Translations under genes and position numbers: made by a program
Notes under the pieces: generated by a model
Told to the model about the DNA's origin: nothing
Databases searched by the model: none
What the model saw: the letters and a program-made list of their open reading frames with translations, nothing else
NCBI RefSeq assembly: GCF_000428905.1
Contig: NZ_AUAV01000012.1
Location: 1 to 64,000 of the forward strand
DNA from: Brumicola pallidula DSM 14239 = ACAM 615
GTDB lineage: Bacteria; Pseudomonadota; Gammaproteobacteria; Enterobacterales; Alteromonadaceae
DNA: 64,000 nucleotides
Reading direction: 5' to 3'
Shown: one piece after another, positions 56,767 through 64,000 of the stretch
Layout of the letters: each line of letters opens with the position of its first letter
Numbering within the stretch: position 1 is the stretch's first letter

Positions 56767-57207
56767 GTGCAGATGATTTCAGTTGATAGATTCTTAAAGG
56801 TTGGCTGGGATATGCCAGACAGCATATTTACATTGTTTTCGGAAAGCACTGAAGGTGAGCGTGTGTCTTTTGTCAGTAAGGTGACGTCCGCCGCGAAAGA
56901 AATAAATATTACAACTGCACAGATTGATTTTCAGCAATTCGCATCCCTCGATGAAGCTTTTCAATCGGATGATTGGCAACAGGTTATTCAATCAATCACA
57001 GTTCCTGCGCTTAGAAGTTTAGTCATATTTAAAAACGTCGATGCAATGGCGCAGTTTGACTGCCCGCATGCTTATACTCTTCGGACAATACTGACGACTG
57101 CAATCAATGAAAATGTAGCGGCTATTTTCACCGCCGCGGAAGCTGCTATTCACACTATGTTCAACGATAGTCGTGCGCCGTTTTACAGTAGTCATTTCCC
57201 CTTATAA
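56767..57207 (+). CDS. unknown protein, 146 aa (ATPase-like fragment)
   Basis: The start is GTG 56767 or ATG 56773 behind tggggt. The C-terminal half (LRSLVIFKNVDAMAQFD, then LRTILTTAINENVAAIFTAAE) recalls the Walker B and sensor region of a small AAA-type ATPase, but there is no Walker A, so ATPase activity is unlikely. It could be a degenerate regulator. It is the last gene of the accessory region. Confidence 0.5.
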   Translation: MQMISVDRFLKVGWDMPDSIFTLFSESTEGERVSFVSKVTSAAKEINITTAQIDFQQFASLDEAFQSDDWQQVIQSITVPALRSLVIFKNVDAMAQFDCPHAYTLRTILTTAINENVAAIFTAAEAAIHTMFNDSRAPFYSSHFPL

Positions 57208-57443
57208 ATCGGTATGAACAGTTTGCGTTAGCAGTTGCGACCTTACGCCCAATAACAATTCAAACTCTCTTTAACCTTACCCGTAATTTTATCATAAAAT
57301 ACACAAAGTACAAAAGTGGTCCAGTTTGTTGTCATTTTGTGGTCCAATTATTTAGCACGCAGTGTTCCAATTGCGCACCGTTGTTGGTTCAATATGATGG
57401 GATTTTACAACTAGTTGATAAGCGTGTCTAAGGGAGTTTAATT

Positions 57444-57472
57444 GAACAGGGCCACGAAATGTGGCCCTGTTC
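57444..57472 (-). terminator. rho-independent-type hairpin after the TonB receptor gene
   Basis: gaacagggccac (57444-57455) and gtggccctgttc (57461-57472) form a perfect 12-bp stem around gaaat, 7 bp after the receptor stop on the minus strand. Confidence 0.85.
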
Positions 57473-57478
57473 ATCGGT

Positions 57479-59575
57479 TTAGAACCCGCCAATTATTGAT
57501 AATCTAGCATTAAAAGGTACAGCAACTGTCGCTTGGTGAGTCGAGTGTGAGTTTGGGTAATACAACTTGTCTGTTAAGTTTTCAACATTCAGTTGAATAC
57601 GCATAGTGTCACTGACATCGTAATAAGCGGATGCATCAAAGCGCGTATAACTTGGTAAGATTGCCGTATTTGAATTGTCGATGAAACTCTCATCTTGATA
57701 AGTTGCGCCTAAGCCCAGACCCATAACATCATTAATTTGATAAGTATTCCAAATAGAGATATTACTCTCTGGTACTTCTCGAGGCGACCTTCCTGTGCCG
57801 CCGTTGCGGTCGACTATTTCTCCGTCTAGCGTACTGTAGTTAAACGAGACAGACCATGCATCGGTAACTTGCCCTGCGAGTTGCAGTTCAAAACCTGATA
57901 TTTCAGAATCAATTATGTCTAAGGTTGCAGGGTCGTTATCTGCTACTTGAGGCGAGCTTTGTTCATTCTCAAATAACGCAGCCGTTAAACTGAGACCGTC
58001 GGCAAAGTCCCACTTTATTCCTATCTCTTGATTGGCGAAAGTGTCAGGATCAAGTTGATTATTATTACCATTAATATTTGCAAATTGCTCGCCACTGCGA
58101 GGTAAAAATGATTCGCTATAGCTAGCATAGATTGATACGTTTTCTTGAGGTTTATAAATAATACCTGCGCGCGGTGAAACTTGTTCATCTTTGCGTGAGC
58201 GTGTCTCAAGTGAGCTTGGAACGGCATTAAATACCTCTATGTCAAAGCTGTCGAAACGTGCGCCAATGATAATATCTAGGTGTTTAGAAATTTCAATTTC
58301 ATCTTGAATATACAGTGAAAATACATCGAGGCCTACTCGGGTATCATCATTTAAGTCAGTAAAGTCGGTAGTGAAACTCTCACCACTGGCATTAACCCCA
58401 GCAAAACCTCTTAAAGAAATTGGCCTACTAGCAATAAAAAACTCACGATCATCAATTGTCGAGCTAAACACAGGGTTAAAGCGGTTTTGGTCTGAGTTTG
58501 TCTGAACGAAATCAGCACCCACGATCAATGTGTGTTCAAAATTCCCAGTTTGAAACTCGGCAATCATGTTGCTCGATAAAATTAGATTATCGCGCACAGT
58601 GTTATCAATATAGCCGTCTAACTCAACGATGTTAGTGTTTTGGTCATAGCCGCTAGCATAAAAATTCGCGTAAACCTTATCATAATCGCCATAAAACGCG
58701 CTGAAATTACCTTTGATGTTATCAGTAAACTGATGAGCTATATTGGCTCTAAAAATATGCGCCTCTAATTCATGATAGTTATTTTTAGGATCGGCAAATA
58801 CGATATCTTTTAAGGCTTCTACAGGCATTCCATCGGTTCCTGTGGGAATTCCTCGATCTATAAATCGCTGATGATTAACATACTCATAAGATACATCCAC
58901 CGTGGTATTGTCACTTAGTTCTAAGCGAGCAGTTGGATTAAACCCATATCGCTCGCCGTCAAAAAAATCACGGTTATTTTCTAGGCTCTCGTACATTGCG
59001 TTTATGCGGACTGAAGATGTGTTGCTCGTATCAATATTAGAGTCAAGTTCAAGGTTAAATCCGCCAAATGAGTTCAATGACGCTTTATAAGCATTAAAAT
59101 TCTCGCCCACTTGTGCTTTTTTTGATACACGGTTTAGAATGCCGCCCGTGCCGCCGCGGCCAAACAACAGCGCATTTGGGCCGCGCAATATTTCAACTTG
59201 TTCTACGTTATAAAGCGCGCGATAGTATTGAACGTCATCTCGGTTGCCATCTATGTAAAAATCTGCTGTTGAACGGTTTCCACGAAAAACAATGGAATCA
59301 CGATGGCCTTCACCTTGAGAATTATTTACGCCAGGTGTGTAGTCTATCATCTGCCCTATGCTGGTGATCCCGCGTTCACTTATTTGCTCTGCCGTAAAAA
59401 TAGATAAGCTTTGCGGAACGTCAATAATTGGAGTGGGCGTCTTGATTGAGTTTGATTCGTTAATAGAAAGGTATTGTCCCTTTACGACGATCACTTCTAT
59501 GTCTTTTTCACTCTGAGCATATGCAATATTGCTCATTAATACTGCCGTTGCAATAACTGTTAACTTCAATTTCAA
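57479..59575 (-). CDS. TonB-dependent catecholate-type siderophore receptor, about 698 aa
   Basis: An outer-membrane receptor with an N-terminal signal (LTVIATAVLMSNIAYAQ), a plug domain (TPTPIIDVPQSLSIFTAEQI; VFRGNRSTADFYIDGNRDDV; EILRGPNALLFGRGGTGGIL), and a 22-strand barrel ending in ..LSIIGGF with the terminal aromatic residue. The plug text is like Fiu/CirA-type catecholate receptors. I chose TTG 59575, which has aggagaaa five bases upstream; the ATG at 59644 has no site and adds a tail before the signal. It imports ferric siderophores with TonB energy. Confidence 0.92.
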   Translation of the reverse strand: MKLKLTVIATAVLMSNIAYAQSEKDIEVIVVKGQYLSINESNSIKTPTPIIDVPQSLSIFTAEQISERGITSIGQMIDYTPGVNNSQGEGHRDSIVFRGNRSTADFYIDGNRDDVQYYRALYNVEQVEILRGPNALLFGRGGTGGILNRVSKKAQVGENFNAYKASLNSFGGFNLELDSNIDTSNTSSVRINAMYESLENNRDFFDGERYGFNPTARLELSDNTTVDVSYEYVNHQRFIDRGIPTGTDGMPVEALKDIVFADPKNNYHELEAHIFRANIAHQFTDNIKGNFSAFYGDYDKVYANFYASGYDQNTNIVELDGYIDNTVRDNLILSSNMIAEFQTGNFEHTLIVGADFVQTNSDQNRFNPVFSSTIDDREFFIASRPISLRGFAGVNASGESFTTDFTDLNDDTRVGLDVFSLYIQDEIEISKHLDIIIGARFDSFDIEVFNAVPSSLETRSRKDEQVSPRAGIIYKPQENVSIYASYSESFLPRSGEQFANINGNNNQLDPDTFANQEIGIKWDFADGLSLTAALFENEQSSPQVADNDPATLDIIDSEISGFELQLAGQVTDAWSVSFNYSTLDGEIVDRNGGTGRSPREVPESNISIWNTYQINDVMGLGLGATYQDESFIDNSNTAILPSYTRFDASAYYDVSDTMRIQLNVENLTDKLYYPNSHSTHQATVAVPFNARLSIIGGF

Positions 59576-59659
59576 TTTTATTTCTCCAAGTCTTCTGACC
59601 AAACAATACGGATTATGTACATTATTTTGTGCATGATTGTACACAATAAATAATAAATA

Positions 59660-59680
59660 GAATACGACTCATTCGTATTC
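59660..59680. promoter_or_regulatory. palindrome upstream of the TonB receptor gene
   Basis: gaatacga (59660-59667) and tcgtattc (59673-59680) form perfect 8-bp arms around ctcat, about 85 bp upstream of the chosen start. It does not match the classic Fur box closely, so the binder is unknown. Confidence 0.45.
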
Positions 59681-60104
59681 TGATTATTGTTTATTTAAAA
59701 AAGTGAATATCTGTCGCGAAAAGTTTACCTTCGTCAGAAAGTATTTTTTTAATTAGGCTATATATGGTTCGACAAGTTAAAGAAGGTAGGTATTTTCAGT
59801 TGTTACTCTAATGGCAGTTGACCTAAGAATGCAGGAGACATCACAAAAGTACTAATTTATCCTTTTTTTCGATGCAAAGCATGCTAATTGAGCTGAGAAA
59901 ACCAGCATGTAAATATGGATTCAATTGTTGGCGACTCAGTTAATATTTTATTTACTATGGATGGGTGAACGATACAAATGGTCGGTATGCAGGAGTATTT
60001 AAGGCGCAACACGCTAGCTTACTGTCTTCTTCTTAGTAGTGCCATTGACTGACTTAATACTGTTATCAGTCGATGGCACTGTATCTTTATGTACGCGCCG
60101 CTTG
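59681..60104. other. non-coding stretch with a long hairpin at 60038-60080
   Basis: No gene. agtgccattgactga (60038-60052) and tcagtcgatggcact (60066-60080) pair over 15 bp with one mismatch, 24 bp beyond the stop of the minus-strand gene at 60105, and likely end its transcript. No T-run follows. Confidence 0.55.
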
Positions 60105-61400
60105 TTAACCTTGAAATGTCATCTTAAATGCATTATCCAGATCGGCGATGAGATCGTCAGGATGCTCTAAGCCAATTGAGAGGCGAATAAGGCCGTCGGT
60201 CACACCGAATTTATCTCGTAATTCTGTAGATACGCCAGAATGAGTTGTACTACCTGGATGGCAAACGAGACTCTCGCTGCCACCGAGACTCACGGCAGAT
60301 TTAAAAATAGATAGGTTGTTGATCAGTCGAAATGCGTCTGATTTAGACACATCCAGCACGAACGAGAATGTTGAACTAGGCCCTGAGCATTGTCGCATAT
60401 AGACAGCTTGGTAAGTTTTATCTTGAATGAAGTCAGGATGCAGAATTTTTGCACTTATGTAGGCATTATCTGCGAGCCATTTTGCTACTTTCTGCCCGCT
60501 ACTAGCGGCTCTTTCCATACGGATACTTAAGGTTTCAAGTGAGCGCGAAATCATCCAGCTTGTATGTGGGTCAAGGTTCAGACCAATAATACCGCGCGTA
60601 GCGCGAACCGGACGCAGCATTTCACGGCTTCCACACACGGCGCCTGCAACGAGATCGCTGTGACCGCCCACATACTTAGTTAGTGAGTACATCGCCATAT
60701 CGAGCCCCTGGGGCACGACTTGCTGGAAAATCGGACCCATCAGCGTGTTGTCGCACACAGTGATAGGGCGATGATCTGTTTCTGTCTCTATGCTGTCTAA
60801 CACGCGGTTTAGCGCTTCAAAATCAACCAGCGAATTCGTTGGGTTCGCTGGTGATTCAATGAAGACCATGGCAACACGGCCTTTTTTGCCAGCATCACGT
60901 AGGGCAGTGAGCATGCCTTCCTCATCTAGCCCATCATCGAACTCAGCCGTTTTTATGTTGAATTGAGGTAGAAATTTGCGGATAAGGGTTTCGGTGCCTC
61001 CGTATAGAGGCGCACTTTGAACAATCACATCGCCAGGGCGCAAGTAAGCAAGCATTATAGCGCTTATTGCACCCATGCCGCTGGAGCAGACTACAGAGCA
61101 CTCTGAGCCTTCAAAAAGGGACAGTCGGTCTTCTATTATTTCGACGTTAGGGTGGTTGAAGCGGCTGTAGATTAGGCCGCCAACACTTCCCTCTGGAGCA
61201 GGCTTGCGGCCAGCCATAATGTGGAAAGATTCTTCGCCCTCTTCAGGTGTTTGGAACGTGAACGTAGAGGTCAAAAAAACAGGCGGTTTAACAGAGCCTT
61301 CAGAGAATTGTGGATCGTAACCGTAGGACATCATCATTGTCTCAGGTTTAAGCTGATGATCACCGATTTTGCTTTTCTTGTAGTTTCCGTCGTTAGCCAT
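60105..61400 (-). CDS. cystathionine gamma-synthase family PLP enzyme, 431 aa
   Basis: A Cys/Met-metabolism PLP protein. It shows the substrate-binding Tyr-Ser-Arg motif in LIYSRFNHPN, the PLP-stacking SGMGAISA, LYGGTETL, and the lysine in YSLTKYVGGHSDLV that binds PLP. It has a 35-residue N-terminal extension starting MANDGNYKKSKIGDHQLKPE, seen in a subgroup of this family. It catalyses a gamma-replacement or gamma-elimination on a homoserine ester, methionine or similar substrate; the sequence does not settle which. It stands alone. Confidence 0.92.
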   Translation of the reverse strand: MANDGNYKKSKIGDHQLKPETMMMSYGYDPQFSEGSVKPPVFLTSTFTFQTPEEGEESFHIMAGRKPAPEGSVGGLIYSRFNHPNVEIIEDRLSLFEGSECSVVCSSGMGAISAIMLAYLRPGDVIVQSAPLYGGTETLIRKFLPQFNIKTAEFDDGLDEEGMLTALRDAGKKGRVAMVFIESPANPTNSLVDFEALNRVLDSIETETDHRPITVCDNTLMGPIFQQVVPQGLDMAMYSLTKYVGGHSDLVAGAVCGSREMLRPVRATRGIIGLNLDPHTSWMISRSLETLSIRMERAASSGQKVAKWLADNAYISAKILHPDFIQDKTYQAVYMRQCSGPSSTFSFVLDVSKSDAFRLINNLSIFKSAVSLGGSESLVCHPGSTTHSGVSTELRDKFGVTDGLIRLSIGLEHPDDLIADLDNAFKMTFQG

Positions 61401-61767
61401 TGTGTGATTTCTCTCTTTGGTTTCGTTTTACGTATTGTTGAATATTACGCCAATATTTTCCTGCAATAAGCCAATTTCGCTTTTTAATCCTATGGTGCAC
61501 CCTCAAAATTACACAGCCTTAAGATAATAAACCAGTTACTTAATCTATTGAACCGTCCGTTATTAAAAATTATAAATCTAGCGTCATTATTTTGAGCCAT
61601 TTGATTGCATCTAAAAATGTCAGGTTTTTTTACAGCCCAATGATAAATATTAACGTCATATATTCAAGTGCCTGAATATGTTTAACTTAAAATTATGATG
61701 CGACTAATGCATGTCAAGTTAGGTGAGCTGTATATTGTTTAATTTAAAATTTTGAAAAGGAACCCTC
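61401..61767. other. promoter-bearing intergenic region of divergent genes
   Basis: No gene. The motif tgtttaa(c/t)ttaaaatt occurs near 61679 and 61736, the second right before the ribosome site of the next gene; it may be a repeated control element. Confidence 0.4.
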
Positions 61768-62520
61768 ATGACTACGTTTAAACTTTTTTCTGTAGTGATA
61801 AGCCTAATAGGTTTAGCCACTTTTTCTAACTTTGCTTCTGCTACAACGATTTCCGTCGGAAATTTTTCTTCCACCCTTACCGGAACATTGGTTAATGACG
61901 CAGGCCCCGGCTGTTCTACTGGCAACTCGTGCTTAAAGCAAACTTATGACACCACCAATAATTTAGCTTTTTTCGGTACGACCGGCATAGCAGCGATAGC
62001 AAGTAGTGTTTTAGGTAGTCATGATCCGTTCCATGACGAAACTAACATCAATGACGGCTCGTACGGGAATGGTTCATCATGGATTGGCAACACTATAAAC
62101 TCTTGGGTTAAAATTGATTTAGGTTACTTTGCTAGAATTGATCAACTAGTGTTTGGTCGCTATCGCGTAGGTGCTTGTTGTAGTGATCGCCAAGCTGGGT
62201 TCTTTACAATAGAAACTGCGCTTACCGACGACATCTTTGCAAACGGCAACAGCGGAAATGACAATACGGAATATGCTGTCGTTGTAAACAATAACGCAGT
62301 GTTTTATACCGGCGGTCAGAGCGTTAAGGTTGATTTCAATACAGGCGCCTCACCACAAACAGTTACGGCTCGGTTTCTAAAGTTTACGTTCGCCAATCGT
62401 GACACAGCAATTGACGAAATCGAAGTGTATGGCACACGTGCTGTATCCAGTCCAACCACGCTTATGCTATTTTTCTTTGGTTTAGTCACAATGCTTTTTA
62501 TTAGGCGCCGTGTGCGTTAA
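61768..62520 (+). CDS. exported protein with PEP-CTERM-like sorting tail, 250 aa
   Basis: A signal peptide (residues 1-25, ending NFASA) is followed by a beta-rich mature domain with a discoidin-like hint (INSWVKIDLGYFARIDQLVF) and paired cysteines (CSTGNSC; ACCSD). The C-terminus has a transmembrane helix (TLMLFFFGLVTMLF) and a basic end (IRRRVR), as in PEP-CTERM proteins sorted by an exosortase. The usual Pro-Glu-Pro is replaced by SSPTT, a variant seen in such tails. It is preceded by the site aaaagga. Confidence 0.75.
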   Translation: MTTFKLFSVVISLIGLATFSNFASATTISVGNFSSTLTGTLVNDAGPGCSTGNSCLKQTYDTTNNLAFFGTTGIAAIASSVLGSHDPFHDETNINDGSYGNGSSWIGNTINSWVKIDLGYFARIDQLVFGRYRVGACCSDRQAGFFTIETALTDDIFANGNSGNDNTEYAVVVNNNAVFYTGGQSVKVDFNTGASPQTVTARFLKFTFANRDTAIDEIEVYGTRAVSSPTTLMLFFFGLVTMLFIRRRVR

Positions 62521-62589
62521 ACGACTAAAAATAATGAAGGGGATAGGTCATTTATTGTTCGCTTTCATTTTGTTGACTAAAATGGTTAA

Positions 62590-62618
62590 GGACAAAAACA
62601 GCCAACTGTATTTTGTCC
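62590..62618. terminator. hairpin between convergent genes
   Basis: ggacaaaa (62590-62597) pairs with ttttgtcc (62611-62618), between the PEP-CTERM-like gene and the convergent SMR gene. No long T-run is present. Confidence 0.55.
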
Positions 62619-62641
62619 TGCCTTAACAGCTTGTTATATTT

Positions 62642-62971
62642 TTAATGACTCACGGTTTTTGAAAATACATTAATAACTACAACACCAGCTAAAATTAAGA
62701 ACATACCTATAAATGCAGCTAAATCTGGTATTTGTTTATACATAACTGCACTAATTGAAGTAATTAAAAAAATGCCCATACCCGCCCAAATAGCATATGC
62801 GATACCGATCGGAACCGTTTTTAGTACTAAAGATAAAAAATAAAATGAGATTACATAACCAATGACGCAAATAGCACTAAAGGTTGCATTAGCAAAACCA
62901 TCTGATGCTTTAAGTGCTAACGTTGCTATCACTTCAGCAGCAATCGCTATTGCCAAATACCAATAACCCAT
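62642..62971 (-). CDS. small multidrug resistance (SMR/EmrE-type) exporter, 109 aa
   Basis: Four transmembrane helices of typical SMR length. Glu13 in IAAEVIATLALKAS corresponds to the essential EmrE Glu14, and IAYAIWAGMGIFLI carries the conserved Tyr/Trp of helix 3. ATG 62971 (MGYWYLA) has ggaggg six bases upstream; the TTG just before it is too close. Such proteins exchange protons for cationic drugs or guanidinium compounds; the substrate is not shown. Confidence 0.92.
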   Translation of the reverse strand: MGYWYLAIAIAAEVIATLALKASDGFANATFSAICVIGYVISFYFLSLVLKTVPIGIAYAIWAGMGIFLITSISAVMYKQIPDLAAFIGMFLILAGVVVINVFSKTVSH

Positions 62972-63335
62972 GCTCAACCCTCCGATAAAGATATGCCGGT
63001 ATATTAACCCGAAGTCGGACTAGATGCATTGGATGCTGTCAAAATAGCTGAACGCTGAGGTAACTTTTACAGTATTTAGTAAACTTAACCGTTTGCGGAG
63101 GTACATCTGTACTTGATATTTTATGTTCAAGCGAAGCCATGTTGCGTGGAACAGGGTGGTGGTTTATTCTTCTTATACTGAATGCGGGAGCTGGCACAGC
63201 AAATGTACAAAGAACTCAGCCTGTGCGCACTGCAAAGTGCTGCTTGTGTCTTATTAATTATCAAATTTAAATGTCATAATACATAGGGAACTTTTTTTAT
63301 ATCTTTTTATCATCTTCTACCTCAAGAGCCTGCTC
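62972..63335. other. non-coding stretch
   Basis: No gene between the SMR exporter and the EIIC-like gene. No operator or hairpin stands out. Confidence 0.5.
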
Positions 63336-64000
63336 ATGAGTGTATCTAGCACGGTGACAAAGCCGCCTAATAGGATTAAAGCATTCTTTCAAACGTATTT
63401 TATTGATGCTTTTACCGGTATGGCGTTAGGGCTGTTCGTTACATTGATCGCTGGGCTGATCATCTCGCAGATTGGCGGTTGGTTGCAGCTACCAGCCTTG
63501 GTATCAGTCGGCAAGTTGGCCTCTGTGCTGATGGGTGGGGGTATTGGTGTGGGTATTGCTTATTACCTAAAAGCGCCGACTTTGGTGGTCCTTAGCTGCT
63601 TGGTAGCAGGCATGCTTGGCGCGCATTCTGAAGCGCTGATGACGGGTACACTATTCATCCCACAACCAGCAGGCCCTGCGGCCTTTATTGCGCTGCCGGG
63701 TAATCCAATTGGGGCGTATTTAGCTGCTGTTTTTGCCTATCGCGCTGGGACTTGGGTGGCGGGCAAAACCAAACTTGATATCATACTCATTCCCTTAGTG
63801 GTATGCGTAGTCGCCTTAATAGTTTGTGCGCTGCTTAATCCGCCTGTCGTAGCCGCGGTAAATAGCATTGGTTTAGGTATTCAAGCAGCAACTGAGTTGC
63901 AACCCCTGTTGATGGGTATTGTCATCGCTGTAGTCGTCGGTATCCTGCTAACACTGCCAACGTCCAGCGCTGCTATATGTATTTCAATTGGACTTGGCGG
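63336..64000 (+). CDS. PTS EIIC-like membrane protein (partial, runs off the right edge)
   Basis: From ATG 63336 the first 221 residues give several hydrophobic helices with IDAFTGMALGLFVTLIAGLI, GKLASVLMGGGIGVGIAYYL, PGNPIGAYLAAVFAY and a later PTSSAAICISIGLGG motif, as in the PTS_EIIC_2 family. These are sugar-permease-like or regulatory membrane proteins that often lack partner EIIA/EIIB domains. No PTS partner is in view. The 3' end is outside the window. Confidence 0.85.
   Translation, partial: MSVSSTVTKPPNRIKAFFQTYFIDAFTGMALGLFVTLIAGLIISQIGGWLQLPALVSVGKLASVLMGGGIGVGIAYYLKAPTLVVLSCLVAGMLGAHSEALMTGTLFIPQPAGPAAFIALPGNPIGAYLAAVFAYRAGTWVAGKTKLDIILIPLVVCVVALIVCALLNPPVVAAVNSIGLGIQAATELQPLLMGIVIAVVVGILLTLPTSSAAICISIGLG

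Overview
The window looks like chromosomal DNA of a marine gammaproteobacterium, most likely in or near Alteromonadaceae. This is an inference from low-to-moderate GC, a PEP-CTERM-type surface protein, a catecholate-type TonB receptor, a DUF3240/HME-RND efflux operon and the IS91/IS66/IS21/IS3 mix. No rRNA, tRNA or CRISPR array was recognised. The sequence alternates short blocks of ordinary metabolism with long, heavily rearranged accessory DNA.

Layout. 0-3.4 kb: the 3' end of one gene, an unknown membrane-anchored protein, and an intact IS91-family element. 3.8-10.2 kb: a DUF3293 gene, then a divergent LysR regulator and a four-gene purine/nucleoside salvage operon (NCS2 permease, amidohydrolase deaminase, TsgA-like MFS, nucleoside hydrolase). 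The deaminase is shortened by an 8-bp tandem duplication. 10.65-20.9 kb: a heavy-metal RND efflux operon (TolC, adaptor, RND pump, DUF3240) with a divergent LuxR-HTH membrane regulator, bracketed by two related, defective IS91 copies in the same orientation, each abutting a cut host gene. 21.0-22.1 kb: a scrambled IS91 fragment holding a small group II intron that has lost almost all of its maturase. 22.4-24.9 kb: a PadR/HAAS pair and an XRE repressor.

24.9-33.3 kb: a low-density island with a 23-bp-phased iteron-like array, a decayed NYN RNase gene, several unknown proteins, a DUF429 RNase H-fold protein, a 590-aa protein that joins a SAM methyltransferase to an HNH nuclease, and an intact NYN/LOTUS protein. 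The last three are nucleic-acid enzymes on one strand and form the best candidate for an undescribed (possibly defence) system.

34.2-57.2 kb: a toxin/immunity and transposon graveyard. It contains IS21 (istB deleted), IS3, two IS66 copies (one alive-looking, one dead in all three genes) and an IS66 remnant. It also has four orphan Rhs C-terminal tips with adjacent immunity-like genes, one tip carrying a metzincin-type zinc-protease motif. Two Fic proteins are present, one with a separate FicA-type antitoxin and one self-inhibited, along with a three-gene tyrosine-recombinase module and a chimeric dead integrase. 57.4-64 kb returns to ordinary genes: TonB siderophore receptor, cystathionine gamma-synthase family enzyme, PEP-CTERM-like protein, SMR exporter and the start of a PTS EIIC-like membrane protein.

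All calls are by eye from sequence and translated proteins. Family names rest on recalled motifs, not on searches.
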